Positions 1 through 11,938 of a DNA stretch of 64,000 nt are shown one piece after another. Numbering within the stretch: the first letter of the stretch is position 1; the number at the start of each line of letters is the position of its first letter. The stretch is from contig NW_024465885.1 in assembly GCF_017591425.1 (NCBI RefSeq), forward strand, positions 43,953,001-44,017,000, given 5' to 3'. Below the pieces are notes generated by a model. The model did not search any database. It was not told the DNA's origin and saw nothing but the letters and a program-made list of their open reading frames with translations. Source of the DNA: Ochotona curzoniae (lineage: Eukaryota > Chordata > Mammalia > Lagomorpha > Ochotonidae). The translations under genes were made by a program, and so were the position numbers.

Positions 1-170
1 GACGAGGGATGGTGAATGGGCACGGAGGTCCAGTTGGGTAGGAGACCTAACTTCTCATGCTTTACCAAACTGTAGGATGATTATGGCTGCAACCATTGAT
101 TTTATACTTATTATTGTTTATTATTGTTATTATTAATAATCATTTTTATACAATCTTATATTTCAAATAT

Positions 171-314
171 ACCACGTGGGAGACCTGGAAAAAGCTCCTG
201 GATCCCATCTTCAGATCAACTCAGATCTGGCCATGTGGCCATTTGGGGACTTAACTCGCAAATGGAAGATTTTTTTTTTTTTCTAACTCTGCCTTTCCAG
301 TAAAAACAAATACA
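171..314 (+). mobile_element. CSINE, 5'-truncated
   Basis: Begins within GTGGGAGACCTGGAAAAAGC and runs through CTGGCCATGTGGCCATTTGGGG to CTGCCTTTCCAGTAAAAAC. The tRNA-related half is missing. Confidence 0.8.
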
Positions 315-315
315 G

Positions 316-648
316 GAGGCCTGATGCAGTAGCCTAATGGATTTAGCCCTTCCCTTGGATGTGCTGGGATCCTATATCGGTACAGGTTCATGTTCCAGTG
401 GCCCCACTTCCTATCCAGCTCCCTACTTGTGGCCTGGGAAAGCAGTCGAGGATGGCCCAAAGCCTTGAAACCCTGCTCCCACATGGGAGATCTTGAAAAG
501 GCTCCAGGTTCCCGGCTTCGGATTGGCTCAGCTCCAGCTGTTGTGGCTGCTTGGGGAATGAATTCATGGATGGAAGATCTTCTCTCTATCTCTCTTCCTC
601 CCTGTATATCTGACTTTCTAGTAAAAATAAATGAATCTGTTTAAAAAT
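316..648 (+). mobile_element. CSINE, near full length
   Basis: Has the start GGCCTGATGCAGTAGCC, the core CCTATCCAGCTCCCTACTTG, CGGATTGGCTCAGCTCCAGC and the tail TAGTAAAAATAAATGAATC. It is directly behind another CSINE in the same orientation. Confidence 0.9.
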
Positions 649-665
649 TAATAAAATAAATAAGG

Positions 666-1325
666 CTTTTTTAAATAGTAAGACTGGAGCCTCTCACCGT
701 GACTGGACCTAGGAGCAGTTGGTGGCTGGTTTCCCTGAGCAAGTAAATCAGCTGGGCAAATACTTGGCTGCCACCTCCTCCATGCCAGCTTGAGAAAGAA
801 CAACACTGGGTGGTGAGCAGACTGTGGAGGAAGAAGCCACACAGCACAGAGAGAACATCGGTGAGGAAGGAGGAAGCAGCCCTTGTTTCAAAACTGGGAT
901 GAACTTGACCCCACGTTATGATCACCATACCCCACGCCCTGTTGTGACTCACCTCCCTCCAGCCACCATGGATGAGAAAGTACAGAGCCAGCAGAGCTGT
1001 GACCTGGAAGAACAAGCTGATACTGGAGTATCCACTTGCCCAGGGAAGAGTCAGACCCTGCAGGCCATGCTGGGTGGAGGTAGCCAAGGCATTTGCTACG
1101 ACCACTTCCTTCTTTGTCTGCCATACCCAACAGACAAGTGGTGATCGTTGGCCCGTGCTGGCTCCTCTGGGCACTGAGTGTTGCATAAAAGGCCAAATTC
1201 AAGGAACACATACGGAAGGTTTTGCAAGGCCTGGGACTGAATGCTTGCCTTTGTTGTAACCCAGCTAATTCATCTGAGAACCACATAAGCCAAAGGTTAG
1301 CCCCTTCTAGAAGATGCAAGAAGGA
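666..1325. other. No recognised feature
   Basis: Non-repetitive by eye; overlapping open frames on both strands lack any family resemblance and are taken as chance. Confidence 0.5.
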
Positions 1326-1614
1326 GGGCCAGTGCCGTGTGTTAGCTGTTTAAGCAGCCACCTGTGAAACCAACATTCTATAGTGGCACCTGTTCGAGTC
1401 CTGGCTGCTCCACTTCTACTGCAGCTCCCTGCTAATGACATGGGAAGGCAGTGGAAGATGGTCCAAGTGCTTGGGCCCCCTTACTCAGCTGGAATCCTGG
1501 CTTCTAGTTTTAGATCCAGTCTAGCTCTGGCTGTTGCAGCAGAGGGAAGGGCTCTCTGTGTCTCTCCCTTCCTTTCTCTGTAACTCTCTCAAATTAAATA
1601 GATAAAACTATAAA
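1326..1614 (+). mobile_element. CSINE, full length, old subtype
   Basis: Starts GGCCAGTGCCGTGTG, has GTTCGAGTCCTGGCTGCTCC and ends AAATTAAATAGATAAAAC. The GTTCGAGTCC/GCTGCTCC form marks the older subtype. Confidence 0.85.
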
Positions 1615-1659
1615 ACAAATGTCTATAATTATTTTGGAAAAAGAAATAAGGATTTGACA

Positions 1660-1975
1660 ATGAAACCAACAACTTCTCAGAACTATCAAAAGCACCCAAG
1701 TAGCACTCTCAGAATACTCTTCCCCACATCACAGTCTCCAAGGCGTCATCAAATGACTGTTCCCCATCCCCAGGGGCAGATGTAGTTTGACAGCAAAGAA
1801 CAGCCTCCTCCCCCTCTTGTTCGGACACAGGGAAAAAGAACAACTGAGACATTTGCCCCACCCACCTTCCTGCAAACCTGATCCTTCCCACCCTAATCAG
1901 AGGCCCACGTGGACATGCATCCCTCTCAACTATGTAAACAATAATAAAAAGGAAATAAAATTTTCAATGCATTTA
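1660..1975 (+). mobile_element. Ancient LINE-like 3'-terminal repeat, copy A
   Basis: Shares an ordered set of blocks with 15480-15775 and the reverse of 49925-50195: CAGAACTATCAAAAxCA, CTTCCCACCCTxATCAG, CCACxTGGxCATGCATCC, CTCTCAACT, then an A-rich end (AATAATAAAAAGGAAATAAA). I read it as the 3' end of an old LINE; the family name is unresolved. Confidence 0.5.
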
Positions 1976-1982
1976 ACACTTA

Positions 1983-2083
1983 GGGAATGAATCAGCAGGT
2001 GGAAAATTTTCCTCTCTGTCTCTCCTTCTCTCTGTATATCTGATTTTCCAGTAAAAAAAAAAAAAATAAGTAAATCTTTAAAG
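1983..2083 (+). mobile_element. CSINE 3'-end fragment
   Basis: Only the last 100 bp: GGGAATGAATCAGCAGGTGG through TATATCTGATTTTCCAGTAA and poly(A). Confidence 0.75.
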
Positions 2084-2157
2084 ACAAAATAAGAATTTCA
2101 GAATTGCATTTTGTGATTTTTCTGAACTAGAGAAGGTACTTTTAATTCTTATTCATT

Positions 2158-2400
2158 GCCTTTCATTTTACTTAAGATACAGAGAGAATGCTCTTCCATC
2201 TGCTAGTTCACTCTGCAAGTGTCTGTGACAAAAAGGAAGGGACCAGGCAGAAATCAGGATCCCAGAGCCCTGACATGGATGGCAGGTGCACAGGTCCGTG
2301 GGTCATCTTCCTCTGCTTCCCATGTACTTTAGCGGGGAGCTGGATGGGAAGCAGAGAAGCCTGCACTCAAAACAGCACTCTAAATGGATGCAAGCGTCTT
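2158..2400 (-). mobile_element. CSINE, diverged
   Basis: Minus-strand landmarks are CTTCCATCTGCTAGTTCACT near the left and GGGGAGCTGGATGGGAAGC near the right. Many mismatches; the 5' end is unclear. Confidence 0.7.
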
Positions 2401-2409
2401 GTGCAGCAG

Positions 2410-2955
2410 CTCGACCCACAGCGGCGTGACGCCAGCCCCCCAGGAAGCATGTCCTTTCTTCCATCAGCACCTGTCTCCTGAGGTCAAGCCAGTATGCCAG
2501 AGGACCCCATTTTCTGTGTTTGAAAGTGCCAATCTCTGCGGAAGGAAGCTAAAGCAGTTTGATATCACCACCACTCGAGCCAGGGGACCCTCTCTGGGTT
2601 ACAGATGAAATCACAGGTTACCAAGCTTCCAGCTTGCGAGCATCAGCAGTCACCAATGCTATCAACATAGAAATGACCTGAACCTTGTGTCTCTGCCAGA
2701 GGAAGAGCCCATCACTACCCTCACAGTAGCCCTGCTAGAGACACCCTCAGGGCCTGGCCTTCAGTCCAGTCACCAAGTCACAGGCAATGCAGGGGACCCA
2801 GCAAGAGGTTCCCCAGTTCCATAGAAATGCCAGCTGCCACTGGCAGATCATAAGCAAGTCTCTAGGACCAGGGGTTGGCTCTCATCAATAAACACATTGT
2901 TAGGGGAAAAAAAAAGAGCATGAGAAAACTATGCTATTAATAAGATCATTAAACT
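2410..2955. other. No recognised feature
   Basis: No repeat family or gene recognised. Confidence 0.45.
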
Positions 2956-2959
2956 TCTA

Positions 2960-3225
2960 ACAGATTTTTAAAAAATTATTTCTCTGAGAGACAGATACAG
3001 TTCTCCTGATCTGTCCAGATATTCCCACAAGCCAGGGCTGGAGCAGGCTGGGGCCAGGAGAGGAAGGCACCCAGCCACGTGGGTCAGAGATACGTGAGCA
3101 GGAAGCTGGAATCAATAGCAGAATCCATATGAAACTTAGTTTTGGGATGTGGGCACACCAAATGCAACTGAACTGCTAGGCCGGACACTTGCTCCAGGCA
3201 TCTGACTCTTTGTAAGAAGTATCCA
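2960..3225 (-). mobile_element. CSINE, highly diverged
   Basis: The T/A-rich left edge, GCCAGGGCTGGAGCAGGCTG and GAGCAGGAAGCTGGAATC are in the order expected for a minus-strand copy. Confidence 0.6.
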
Positions 3226-4004
3226 TTTAGTTTGTGTGGAATAATGTCATCATGGTTTCTTGTATCTTAAAAGAAGTAAAATCATGAGTACCAAAGCACA
3301 ATTAGATGGGAGGGTTTGGTTCCAATGCTGCCTATCCTGGCAGGCTGTTCACAGCAATCTGTGTACAAAAAAAAAAAAAAAAAGGAAATGATATCCCATG
3401 GACCAGACAGGATACTGTACTCTAACGTCCACCAGAGGTTGGTCCACCTTGGGACTCTTCCAAGGGCCACCCTGGGGCTCCCTCGTCCCAACCCTGCTGC
3501 CTGCCATGCTCTCACACACAGCTGGTCTTGCGAGTGCTCATGACCTCCCTGGCTGTGGCCCCTGATCCAGGAGGGGATGGGGCATTCCCAGGGAACCCCT
3601 CTGAGGAAAGATGCAAGTAGGATAACCATGATGGCCATACTTGACTGATACTGTGGTTGGGTTCCCTCAAGACCCGTACCCCTGGTGTGGGAACTATCAC
3701 CGCCCCCCAAGAACTGCAGGACAAGGGAAGCCATGGAGTTTGCACCTGCAGTTGGGTTGTTTTTATAACACTGTGTACCTCCTCCAGATAGTGAGATCAG
3801 CTTTGCGGGCCTGACCTCAATCACGTGAGCCTTCCAAAAGCACAGGTCTTAGCTCCAGGTAATGTTGCAGGCTAAAAGGCAGAAAAGACACACAGGAGCA
3901 AGGGTTTCCCATAGGAGCTGGAACAACCGCTGCTGAAGGTCAGTGCCAACATAGGGACCTCAGTGCCACAACTGCAAGGAACCAGCTTCTGCCCACAGAG
4001 GATG
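3226..4004. other. Unassigned stretch with A17 tract
   Basis: Holds an uninterrupted A17 at 3367-3383, which could be the tail of an unrecognised retrocopy on the + strand. No gene similarity was seen. Confidence 0.35.
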
Positions 4005-4341
4005 TAACCCCCATGGCTCAATTGGCTAATCCTCCTCCTTCAAGCACTGGGATTCCATATGGGTACCAGTTCATGTCCCAGCTGCTCCACTTCCCCTCTA
4101 GCTACCTAATTGTGGTCTGGGAAAGCAGCAGAGGATGGCCCAAAGTCTTGGGACCCTGCATCCACATGGGAGACCTGGAGGAAGCCCCTGGCTCCTGGCT
4201 TCGAACTGGCTTAGCTCAGACCATTATGGCCGCTTGGGGAGTGAACCAGCAGATGGAAGATTTTCCTCCCTCTCTCTCTTTCTGTAGATTTGCCTTTCCA
4301 ATAAAAATAAACAAGTGTTTAAAAATACATAAATAAATAAC
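4005..4341 (+). mobile_element. CSINE, near full length
   Basis: GGGATTCCATATGGGTACC, GGGAAAGCAGCAGAGGATGG, GAGTGAACCAGCAGATGGA and tail CCAATAAAAATAAAC. Confidence 0.88.
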
Positions 4342-5544
4342 CAATTGGTCCTTGGCAGAAACAAACAAACAAACAAAAGTTTCCCAAATGCTGCCCATGA
4401 GCTTGGAATTGTTGCAGAAGGCACCAGCCAGGTATGTGGGTGTGGCAGGAGTGTCCAGGGGACTCCAGGGCTCAGGCCTCTCTCAGCAGCATGGCTTCTG
4501 GTGAAAGAAGTGACCTTGAGCACTGGGACTTGGGGGATCCCGTTCTCCCAGCCTCTCATCACAGGGGCGTGGGCACCTGCCTCAGGTGGAAGCATTAGCT
4601 GAACACACGGCAGTTTCAAGGCACCGGGCCGGCCCTTCAGAGGCGGCTAGAGGCTACCAGCTGACAGACACCATGCTTGCTTGCCTTGAACTCCTTCCTG
4701 TTGGGCTGCACATGTTCTCGTGCCAGCAGCGACTGCAGGGTTGACATTCCCTTCCTTTTTGCTTGAAACTTGGGAGAAGTTGTCCAAGGACTAACACAGC
4801 AATCTTATCTCCAGTATCCAGAAAATGAAGGATGGGTCCACACTTGTGTTTGATTCACCTACGGAGCAGTGAGTAAAGGGCAGGTTAGGAGAGCCCCCGA
4901 GGGAGTGGAGCCCACTCCATGGCCACTCCACCTGTGGAGTTCAATCAAGTGCATGGTTCTCTTAGCAAGAAGAGTGGGTTTAATGGCACCAAAATTCAGA
5001 TCCATGGGGAAGACAATGAAGAAATGCTGTTCCTAACGGGAAATTATGAAAAATCCAAGCATTTGTCTTGTATGTGTACTTTCCTCTGAAATTGAACTTG
5101 GGCTTCCCCCTGGCCTTCCTGCACTAACCTTGGGTGGTGGCTAATTCCAGTAACTCACATCACCGTGATAACCATCGAGAACAAACAGATGAAACAAAGG
5201 CAGGAGCCTCCTCCTGTTGCTGCTGTTTGTAACTTAAGGAAATAGAAGTTGAAAAGAAGATCAAGGGTGTTTGTCCGTCCCAGCGCTGGTGTGCACAGCA
5301 TGCCTGCACTGCCCGTCTCTTCATGATCAGGCTCAAGGGCCTGTAGGGTAGACAGAGTTAAGATGCATACTGCTTGGTGTCGTTCCTTTCAAGCAAAATA
5401 TTTATTCAAGGGAAGCGTACTTTTCACCCATCGTGGCTCCTTAACCAATTGACCTTCCTCAAAGGCATAGTTGAAATTTTCACCTTGACTAAGCAAGTAA
5501 TGTCTAAACAACTTCCTCCTCAGTGCAAAACAAGTTTTCTTTAA
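4342..5544. other. No recognised feature (1.2 kb)
   Basis: Apparently single-copy sequence. No exon with splice sites or known protein match was identified on either strand. Confidence 0.45.
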
Positions 5545-5880
5545 GGGGCTTTTTATTCTTTTTCTTGAAAGTCAGAGTTGCAGAGAGAGAGAGGAAGAGA
5601 TAGAGACAGAAAGAAATCTTTCATCCACAGCTTCTCTCCGCAAATGACTGCGACAGCCAGGACTGGCCATATCAAAGCCAAGAGCCAAGGGCTCCATCTA
5701 GGATCTCCCATGTCGATGGCAGGGACCCCAGCACTTGGGCCATCTGCTGCTGCTCTCTCGGGTGAATTATCAGGGAGCCAGATCAAGGGTGAAGCAGCTG
5801 GGACATGAACTGGTATCCATATGGGATGCTGGTGTTTCAACCAGAGGTTTAACATGCAGTGCCATAACACTAACTCCTGG
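5545..5880 (-). mobile_element. CSINE, full length, old subtype
   Basis: Runs from TTTTCTTGAAAGTCAGAGTT through CACTTGGGCCATCTGCTGCT and GGTATCCATATGGGATGCTG to the 5' end near CACTAACTCC. Confidence 0.88.
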
Positions 5881-6580
5881 AGAGCTTTATTTTTTCATTG
5901 TGCAACGTTAAAAAAGCTGTGAGAAAAGTATAAATTACCGACTCCACCACTCGAAAGTGTGGGAATGAGTAATGTAGACTCAATGCCAAGATTTTCTTTC
6001 TAAGTTGGTACCATGATCAGGTTTTAAAAATTAAAGTATCCTATTTCTACAAGGTGAACAAAGGCCACATATTCCACAGTGCAGACTCAGGAGTGCAGTG
6101 ATTCTTCCCACACTGCCCACAATCCTCACCCACCCTCTTCCTTCTTGATTTTTTTTTTCTTTCTAATTTCTGCAATGGCCTGGTTTCATCTAGCCTGACA
6201 ATCACAAGCTTACCACTCCATTAGGTAAGGAATTCAATAGCAAGTAGGACAAAGCCGGCTCTGCTCCTGCAGAGTATAACCAAAGGCTGAAATCGGTAAT
6301 CTTCAAATCTCAGTTTCGCTCATACAGATGACATTGTTTGGGCAACCAGTATTTCAGGTACCACAGAACCCCGCTCAGTTCTCCAGTAAGTGTGACACCA
6401 TGTCAAAGGTTTAGTACCCATTTGAGTTAAACAATCCAATTCAGATCCCAGCTCTGCCACCTACTGGTTGTACAAGTTTGGCCAAAAAATAGTTCACCTG
6501 TGTACCCAAACCCACCAAGAGCTGCTCAGGAAATATTGTATCAGACATCACATAGTCACAACTACGCAATCAGCAGTCTT
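5881..6580. other. No recognised feature
   Basis: AT-rich, no repeat or gene recognised. Confidence 0.4.
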
Positions 6581-6912
6581 GGGGCAGGTACTGCAAATCA
6601 GCAGGTTAAGCCACCACCTGAGATGCCGCCCTTCCACCTGCCATACCACGAGTGCCAGTTCGAGTCCAGGCTGCTCTGCTTCCAATCCAGCTCCCTGCTG
6701 GTGCACCTGGGAAATCAGCAGAGGATGGCCTGAGTGTTTGGGCTCCTGTCACTGCCATGGGAAGTCTAGATGGGATTCTAGATTCCTGGCTTTGGCGTGG
6801 TCCAGCTCTGGTTCTTGTGGCCATTTGGAAAGTGAACTAGTGGCTGACTCGCTCTCTTTTCCTCCCCTTGTGGAACTATGCCTTTCAGATAAATAAATAA
6901 ATCTTTCCAAAT
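6581..6912 (+). mobile_element. CSINE, full length, old subtype
   Basis: CAGGTTAAGCCACCACCTG, CCAGTTCGAGTCCAGGCTGC, CTGGGAAATCAGCAGAGGAT and tail TCAGATAAATAAATAAATC. Confidence 0.9.
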
Positions 6913-7544
6913 TATAATTTTCTTTTTAAATGTTTGCTTCATAAATGAGGGGACTGCAGGCCCATGCGCATCTCTGAGTGGGATGAGAAGAGTTGGGGGG
7001 GTTGGGGGAAGGTGGGGGAGAGACTCTGCCCTCCTCCCGGGCATGATCAGTGTTACACCACTCCTTGCTGCCAGATCATATCAACGCCAGCATGCAGAGA
7101 TGTTCCCTGGGTTTCGTGCGGGGGATCCTGATGTGGGAAACAATGTCCTGATGGTGTCACTTGAGTCATCACAAGTCTGCTGAGATGGTACTGACTTCAC
7201 TGCTCCAGGTGTGAGATGGTACTTCCCGTCCTCGCCAGCTGACTATGTTTCAGTACGTCCATAGCCTTAGATGCTTGGTGGAGACTTTTGTCCTTCGGCA
7301 TTGTTCAACCTCCTCTTATTTCCATCTGTTGCAGAGGCACTCTGTTGAGGTCCTCTGTTGCCTCAGAAGCTGGCTCTCCTGTCTTCTACATGCATCCCAC
7401 CGTGTTGTCTCTCCTCACTCAGAATCAGCAGAGGGTGACCCAATCCCACAGCATGTGCTCTATGGCCAGACCAAATGTCCATGTGGTGTTCCCCAAGATT
7501 GGGGATCAGGTGGAATGGACCCATTAGGCTGACTCCTATAGCCC
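6913..7544 (-). other. Unassigned stretch flanking the inverted array
   Basis: No gene is recognised. It continues directly into the inverted 58-bp array, so it could be the unique part of the same ancestral element. It includes G-rich DNA at 6993-7020. Confidence 0.3.
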
Positions 7545-8290
7545 TTACTGAGTTGGTGCCTAGACATGGCTCTTGTATGTGCCAGCAAGAGCCACAGCCC
7601 AGCCTGGGCCAACCTGACCCAGCCTCATGTGTGCCAGAAGGTTACTGTATCCTGGCCTGACGCACCTCCCAACCCAACCCTTACTCGTTCTGGTGGGAGA
7701 TATCTGAGGACCCCTTCCAGGCTCACCTTCAGGATCAGCTCTTAAGTGCACCAATGAGTGTCGCAGCCTATCCTGGTCTGCCTCAGCCTGGGCTCTTGCA
7801 TGCTGCAGCAGGTGCTGTGTCCTAGCAGAGGCTTCCCCAAACATGTCCTACCAGGTCCTCTCCCAGCCCCAGTTCTCGTGTGTGCTAATGGGTGCTGCAG
7901 CCCATCCTGGCATAGCCAACGCTAGTTCTGACACTCACCAGCAGGTGATGTGACCTACCCTGGCCTGGTCTGGCCCCAGTTCTGGCTCTCCTGCATGCAG
8001 GTGGCAGGTGCTTTGACCAGATCCAGGGAGGCCTCTGGATTCCCCCTTTCTGGTCCACACCTCATCTCAGCTCCCTCCATTATCTGCATAATGACCTGGT
8101 CCATGGAAGCCCCTAGATATCATTTAAATATGTCAAACAAGCCCTCAATAGCCCCCATTTAGAGCTCTCCCCACTCCCCAAACCCCTAGCCATGCATGCT
8201 CCCCCAGGCACCTGTGCCAGCAGTGGTGGTTGTAGGGTGGCCCTGGCTGGCATGTGTCCACAGTGGCATGGCAGGCACTTGGCCCTTTCT
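7545..8290 (-). repeat. Inverted relative of the 58-bp array
   Basis: On the minus strand it shows the same building blocks as 12.0-14.9 kb: (C)AGGCTGGGCTGTGGC, GGATGGGCTGCAGCACCC, ATTAGCACACACGAGAACTG. Units are spaced about 55-60 bp. It is more diverged and lies in the opposite orientation, 3.7 kb from the main array. Confidence 0.5.
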
Positions 8291-8578
8291 CCCCAAGATC
8301 TTAAAAAAAATAGAAAAAATAGAATAAGCAACTATGCTGGCACACTGGTATAGTATAGTTAATACAGAGTTGGCATTAATCAAGCCCAGAATGCCCACCA
8401 GCTATTGGTTGCTTTTTTTCCCAGCAGTCTAACATTTGCCTAGAGGTACAAGGCAGCCATCCATGTCTTCCACACGAGCGGCACACCCAAAGACTTGAGC
8501 CATCCCTATAGCATCCCAAGGTGCACATAGGCAGAAAGCTAGAGAGGGAAGACCTGGGGATGCCAAATCCAGGCATTC

Positions 8579-8880
8579 TAGGGCCAGCACCATGTCACAC
8601 AAGATTAAGCCACAGCCCACAATGTCAGCATCCGATATGGGCACTGGTTTCAAGTCCTAGCTGCTCCACTTCCCACCCAGCAGCCTTGCTGATTGCAACT
8701 GGGAAGGCAGTACAGAATGCCTCAAGTCCTTGAGTTGGGTTGCTGCACCCAAGGAGAAAATCCTAACAGGGTCCCAGGCTCCCAGCTTTGGCCTGGCACT
8801 GCCTCAGCTGTAGCAGCCATTTGAGAAGTGAACCATCTCTGTGTAGCTCCACCTTCAAATCAATCAGTCTTAAAACAACA
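8579..8880 (+). mobile_element. CSINE, full length, old subtype
   Basis: Starts AGGGCCAGCACCATGTC, then GCATCCGATATGGGCACTGG and CTAGCTGCTCCACTTCCC; the tail is degenerate (CAAATCAATCAGTC). Confidence 0.82.
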
Positions 8881-9013
8881 GCCACACCATGCAGTGATAC
8901 AAAATGTGGGCATCCCGAGCAGCCTCTTAATGAATGCACTAAATGCCTGCCTCCAACTCACTTCAGTTTTTTCTCATGTAATTGCAGCTTTATGTCTCAA
9001 GATCATTGTTATA

Positions 9014-9026
9014 AATATTCATTTTA
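9014..9026. repeat. Left target-site duplication of the 9.0-kb L1
   Basis: AATATTCATTTTA, 13 bp, identical to 10599-10611 on the far side of the element. Confidence 0.85.
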
Positions 9027-10598
9027 GTCCTCGGAGCTCGTACTGATAGTCCTTGGTGAGGATCTAGGAGTCTTCAGGGTTGGGATGCAAGCCTCCTCCT
9101 GTCTGCCTGCTCCACTCTGGGGTCTCCCCCTGCTCTGTGCAAATGACTTCCTGTTAAGAGGTTGTTGGGATTGCTCCTGATTCCCCCCATATGCCTTCGT
9201 AGTTTTGCTATTGTCTAATGCTGATTTGAGTCTGTTGTCTATGAGTTACCAGTTATGATCCTGATAGGTTATACTTCTCGTCTTCCTCACACCTTCTTGG
9301 GTGATGTAAGATTTCTCTGCTCTCCCTCCCCCTTTCCGAGTAGCATAGAGCCTTACAAGTATATTAGGTTTCACAATTCTTTGATATAGATCAGAAGCAG
9401 TCTGACTCATATCGATTATTGATTCATTGATTACTTCACAATATCTTAGGACTACATCCCAACCGCCAAGGAGACCACAGGGAATTGGAGTGCCTTCGGA
9501 GGCCGAGAACTCTGAGGTCACCCATTTTCATTTGGGTCTCCCACATGGGATGGAAGAAGCCCATACCCTGCCTTGCAGGATCCAAGGTCATCGGAATGAC
9601 AACCAGGAGCACTTAGCGGTCCGCAGAGATAAAACAGTAAACTTCCTTCGGGACTAGGGAGAGGAGCTTTCTCTGGTTCTTGCCTGGTGCTGACTTTGGG
9701 TCCCCACTCTCTCTCATAATAACTATCAGGATTGCTCCAGAAACCCCTCAAAACAAACTAACAAATAAACAAACAAAAACCCTAGAATAGATAGAGAACA
9801 GCAAGGAAGCTTAGAAACAGGGAATGGGCAGTGGGGATGCACTTATAACTCACTGGGTGGGACACGAAGATTGGTTGCTCCTCACTAGGGTATTGAGGAT
9901 TTCTCTGCACACCCCTCCTAAAACCGTTCACCTAAACTGTTGACATAGAGTTATAGACATAGAGAGTTATAGACTACCCAAAAAACATCCAGGTTCTGCA
10001 AAATCATGCTTCAACATTATGAACTGCTAAATACTAAAATTAAAATAGACATGAGACAGCTGAATAGTAATCTATAGCCATTTTAAGGTGTATAGAACCT
10101 GGTTGTATATACACTAATAATTGTAATGTCAATGTAGAAGTCATAGGATGTGGTTCAGAACTTGCATTCTTTTTTTCTCTCACTCTCTCTCTTTTAACAT
10201 GCTGGTTACACAATACCATGTCAACTAATTCCATTACGTTATAAATTGTTACTGATGTAATGTCGGGGCTTTTAATTGATTGAGATGATACACTGTCGGC
10301 TCTACCTTCAGACCAGAGACAGTCTCCCCAAGAAACTGTTGAACTTATCTGTACAATAAGATGCTGGACTCTATGCTTTGTAGATGTTTGCAAGGAAAGA
10401 ATCTCAACTGAATTTGACCTGTGGTAATGCAACAAGATGGAAGAATCCACCATGGGGGCACGGAGAGAGGGAAGCAGGTTTTGGGGAGGGGAGAGGGGAA
10501 TCCCAGTGCCTGTAAAACTGTGTCACGTGATGCAATGTAATAAAAATAACAATAATAATAATAAAATTAAAAAAATTAAAAAATTTTTTAAATAAATG
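9027..10598 (+). mobile_element. L1 insertion, 5'-truncated and 5'-inverted (twin priming)
   Basis: This is the 3' end of a LINE-1. From about 9446 to 10598 it reads on the + strand and ends in AATAAAAATAACAATAATAAT plus A-rich tail. From 9027 to about 9445 the same family is inverted: CCTTGGTGAGGATCT and CTCCACTCTGGGGTCTCC read as in the minus-strand L1 copies near 25.0 and 63.6 kb. The two arms meet at neighbouring L1 positions, sharing AGGACT. Both flanks carry the duplication AATATTCATTTTA (9014-9026 and 10599-10611). No intact ORF remains. Confidence 0.88.
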
Positions 10599-10611
10599 AA
10601 TATTCATTTTA
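10599..10611. repeat. Right target-site duplication of the 9.0-kb L1
   Basis: AATATTCATTTTA, directly after the A-rich tail; identical to 9014-9026. Confidence 0.85.
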
Positions 10612-10735
10612 TATTCTTCTCCGTTGTTTTTTAAAAAACATGTACCCAAATATCAAGTACCTTGGAAACTTGATAATATTTTTCCCAGTTTTACTGAGGT
10701 GTAACTGACAAAACTGTATACTTATAATCAATATG

Positions 10736-11067
10736 TTTTTTTTAAGATTTATTATTTTTATTACAAAGTCAGATATACAAAGAGGAGGAGAAACAGAGAG
10801 GAAGATCTTCTGTCCAATGATTCACTCCCCAAGTGAGCGCAACGGCCGATGCTATGCCGATATGAAGCCAGGGTCCAGGAACCTCTTCCGGGTATCCCAC
10901 ATGGATGCAGGATCCCAAAGCTTTGGGCAGTCGTCGACTGCTTTCCCAGGCCACAAGCAAGGAGTTGGATGGGAAGTGGAGCTGCCGGGATTAGAACCGG
11001 CACCCATATGGGGTCCTGGCGCATTCAAGGCGAGGACTTTAGCAGGTAGGCCACGCCGCTGGGCCCC
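10736..11067 (-). mobile_element. CSINE, young subtype
   Basis: Close to the youngest local consensus: GAGCGCAACGGCCGATGCTA, GGGATTAGAACCGGCACCC and the end CACGCCGCTGGGCCCC. AATATG occurs on both sides (10730-10735 and 11068-11073) as a possible short target duplication. Confidence 0.93.
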
Positions 11068-11204
11068 AATATGATGTTTTGATACACCTATGTATGGTGA
11101 TGTAATTATTGCAATGAAATTAGTTAACTTATAGATCACATTGCATAATGACCTCTTCTTTGTCATGAGATTATTTAATGTCTACTTTCTCCAGAAACTT
11201 TTCA

Positions 11205-11530
11205 TTTAGTCTTTTGTAATTACTATTTTATGATACAGTTCCATAGGCCCCAGGATCCTCATCCTCCTCCACAAGTCTCTCCTCCCTCCACTGACTTCCT
11301 CTCTAGTATCACAATCCTTCATGAAGAGCCGTAAGTCCGTCATTCCTACACCGCAGGCATGGACAGTGTCGGAGAGTTCAGCATCCTGCTGTCAGGATAT
11401 GTTCAACAGGTTCACCAGGAGTCCATCTTTGGTCTGGATGCAGAGAGGCATGCTGCCTTATGTCTCCACAACTGGACATGTCAGTCTCTGCTACACTTCT
11501 ATTACACAATCCCTTAAATACAGAGTCAGA
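11205..11530 (-). mobile_element. Old L1 3'-end fragment
   Basis: It starts with GATACAGTTCCATAGGCCCC and continues TATCACAATCCTTCATGAAGAG and GAGTCCATCTTTGGTCTGGAT. It has the same layout as the minus-strand 3' ends at 23.8 and 62.5 kb (GATACAGTTTTGTAAGCAC, ...TCTGGTCTGAAGG) but is far more diverged. Probably an older lagomorph L1 subfamily. Confidence 0.6.
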
Positions 11531-11938
11531 AAACACAGTTCACAGCAGGGAGACAGAAAATCTACATTAACATGAAGTTAAATAACATGCCACAGAATGA
11601 CCAGTGCATTCCTAAAGTGATGAAAATAAAATAAAAACCCTCGTAGAAAATGACGTCATTGCATGACCCGTGTGGTGCTGAAGAAATGACAATCAAAAGA
11701 ACGTCAGTACCCATGAGATGTTGCACACACAGTGTTGAAAGGGGCATTTACAACATCGGGTACTTACAAATAATCAAAATGTCTCTGATGGATGATCTGC
11801 TAATGAGTCACAAGGACTTATTGAAAAAACACAAATGAATAGGAAGTGCAAAAAGGTAGAATTCACAGCAAAAATAAGTGGATTTGAAACAAAAAAAAAC
11901 CCTGCAAATTCAAATAAGAAAGAGTCTACTCACTTCAG
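11531..11938. other. No recognised feature
   Basis: AT-rich stretch between an old L1 end and a SINE stub; nothing identified. Confidence 0.4.
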
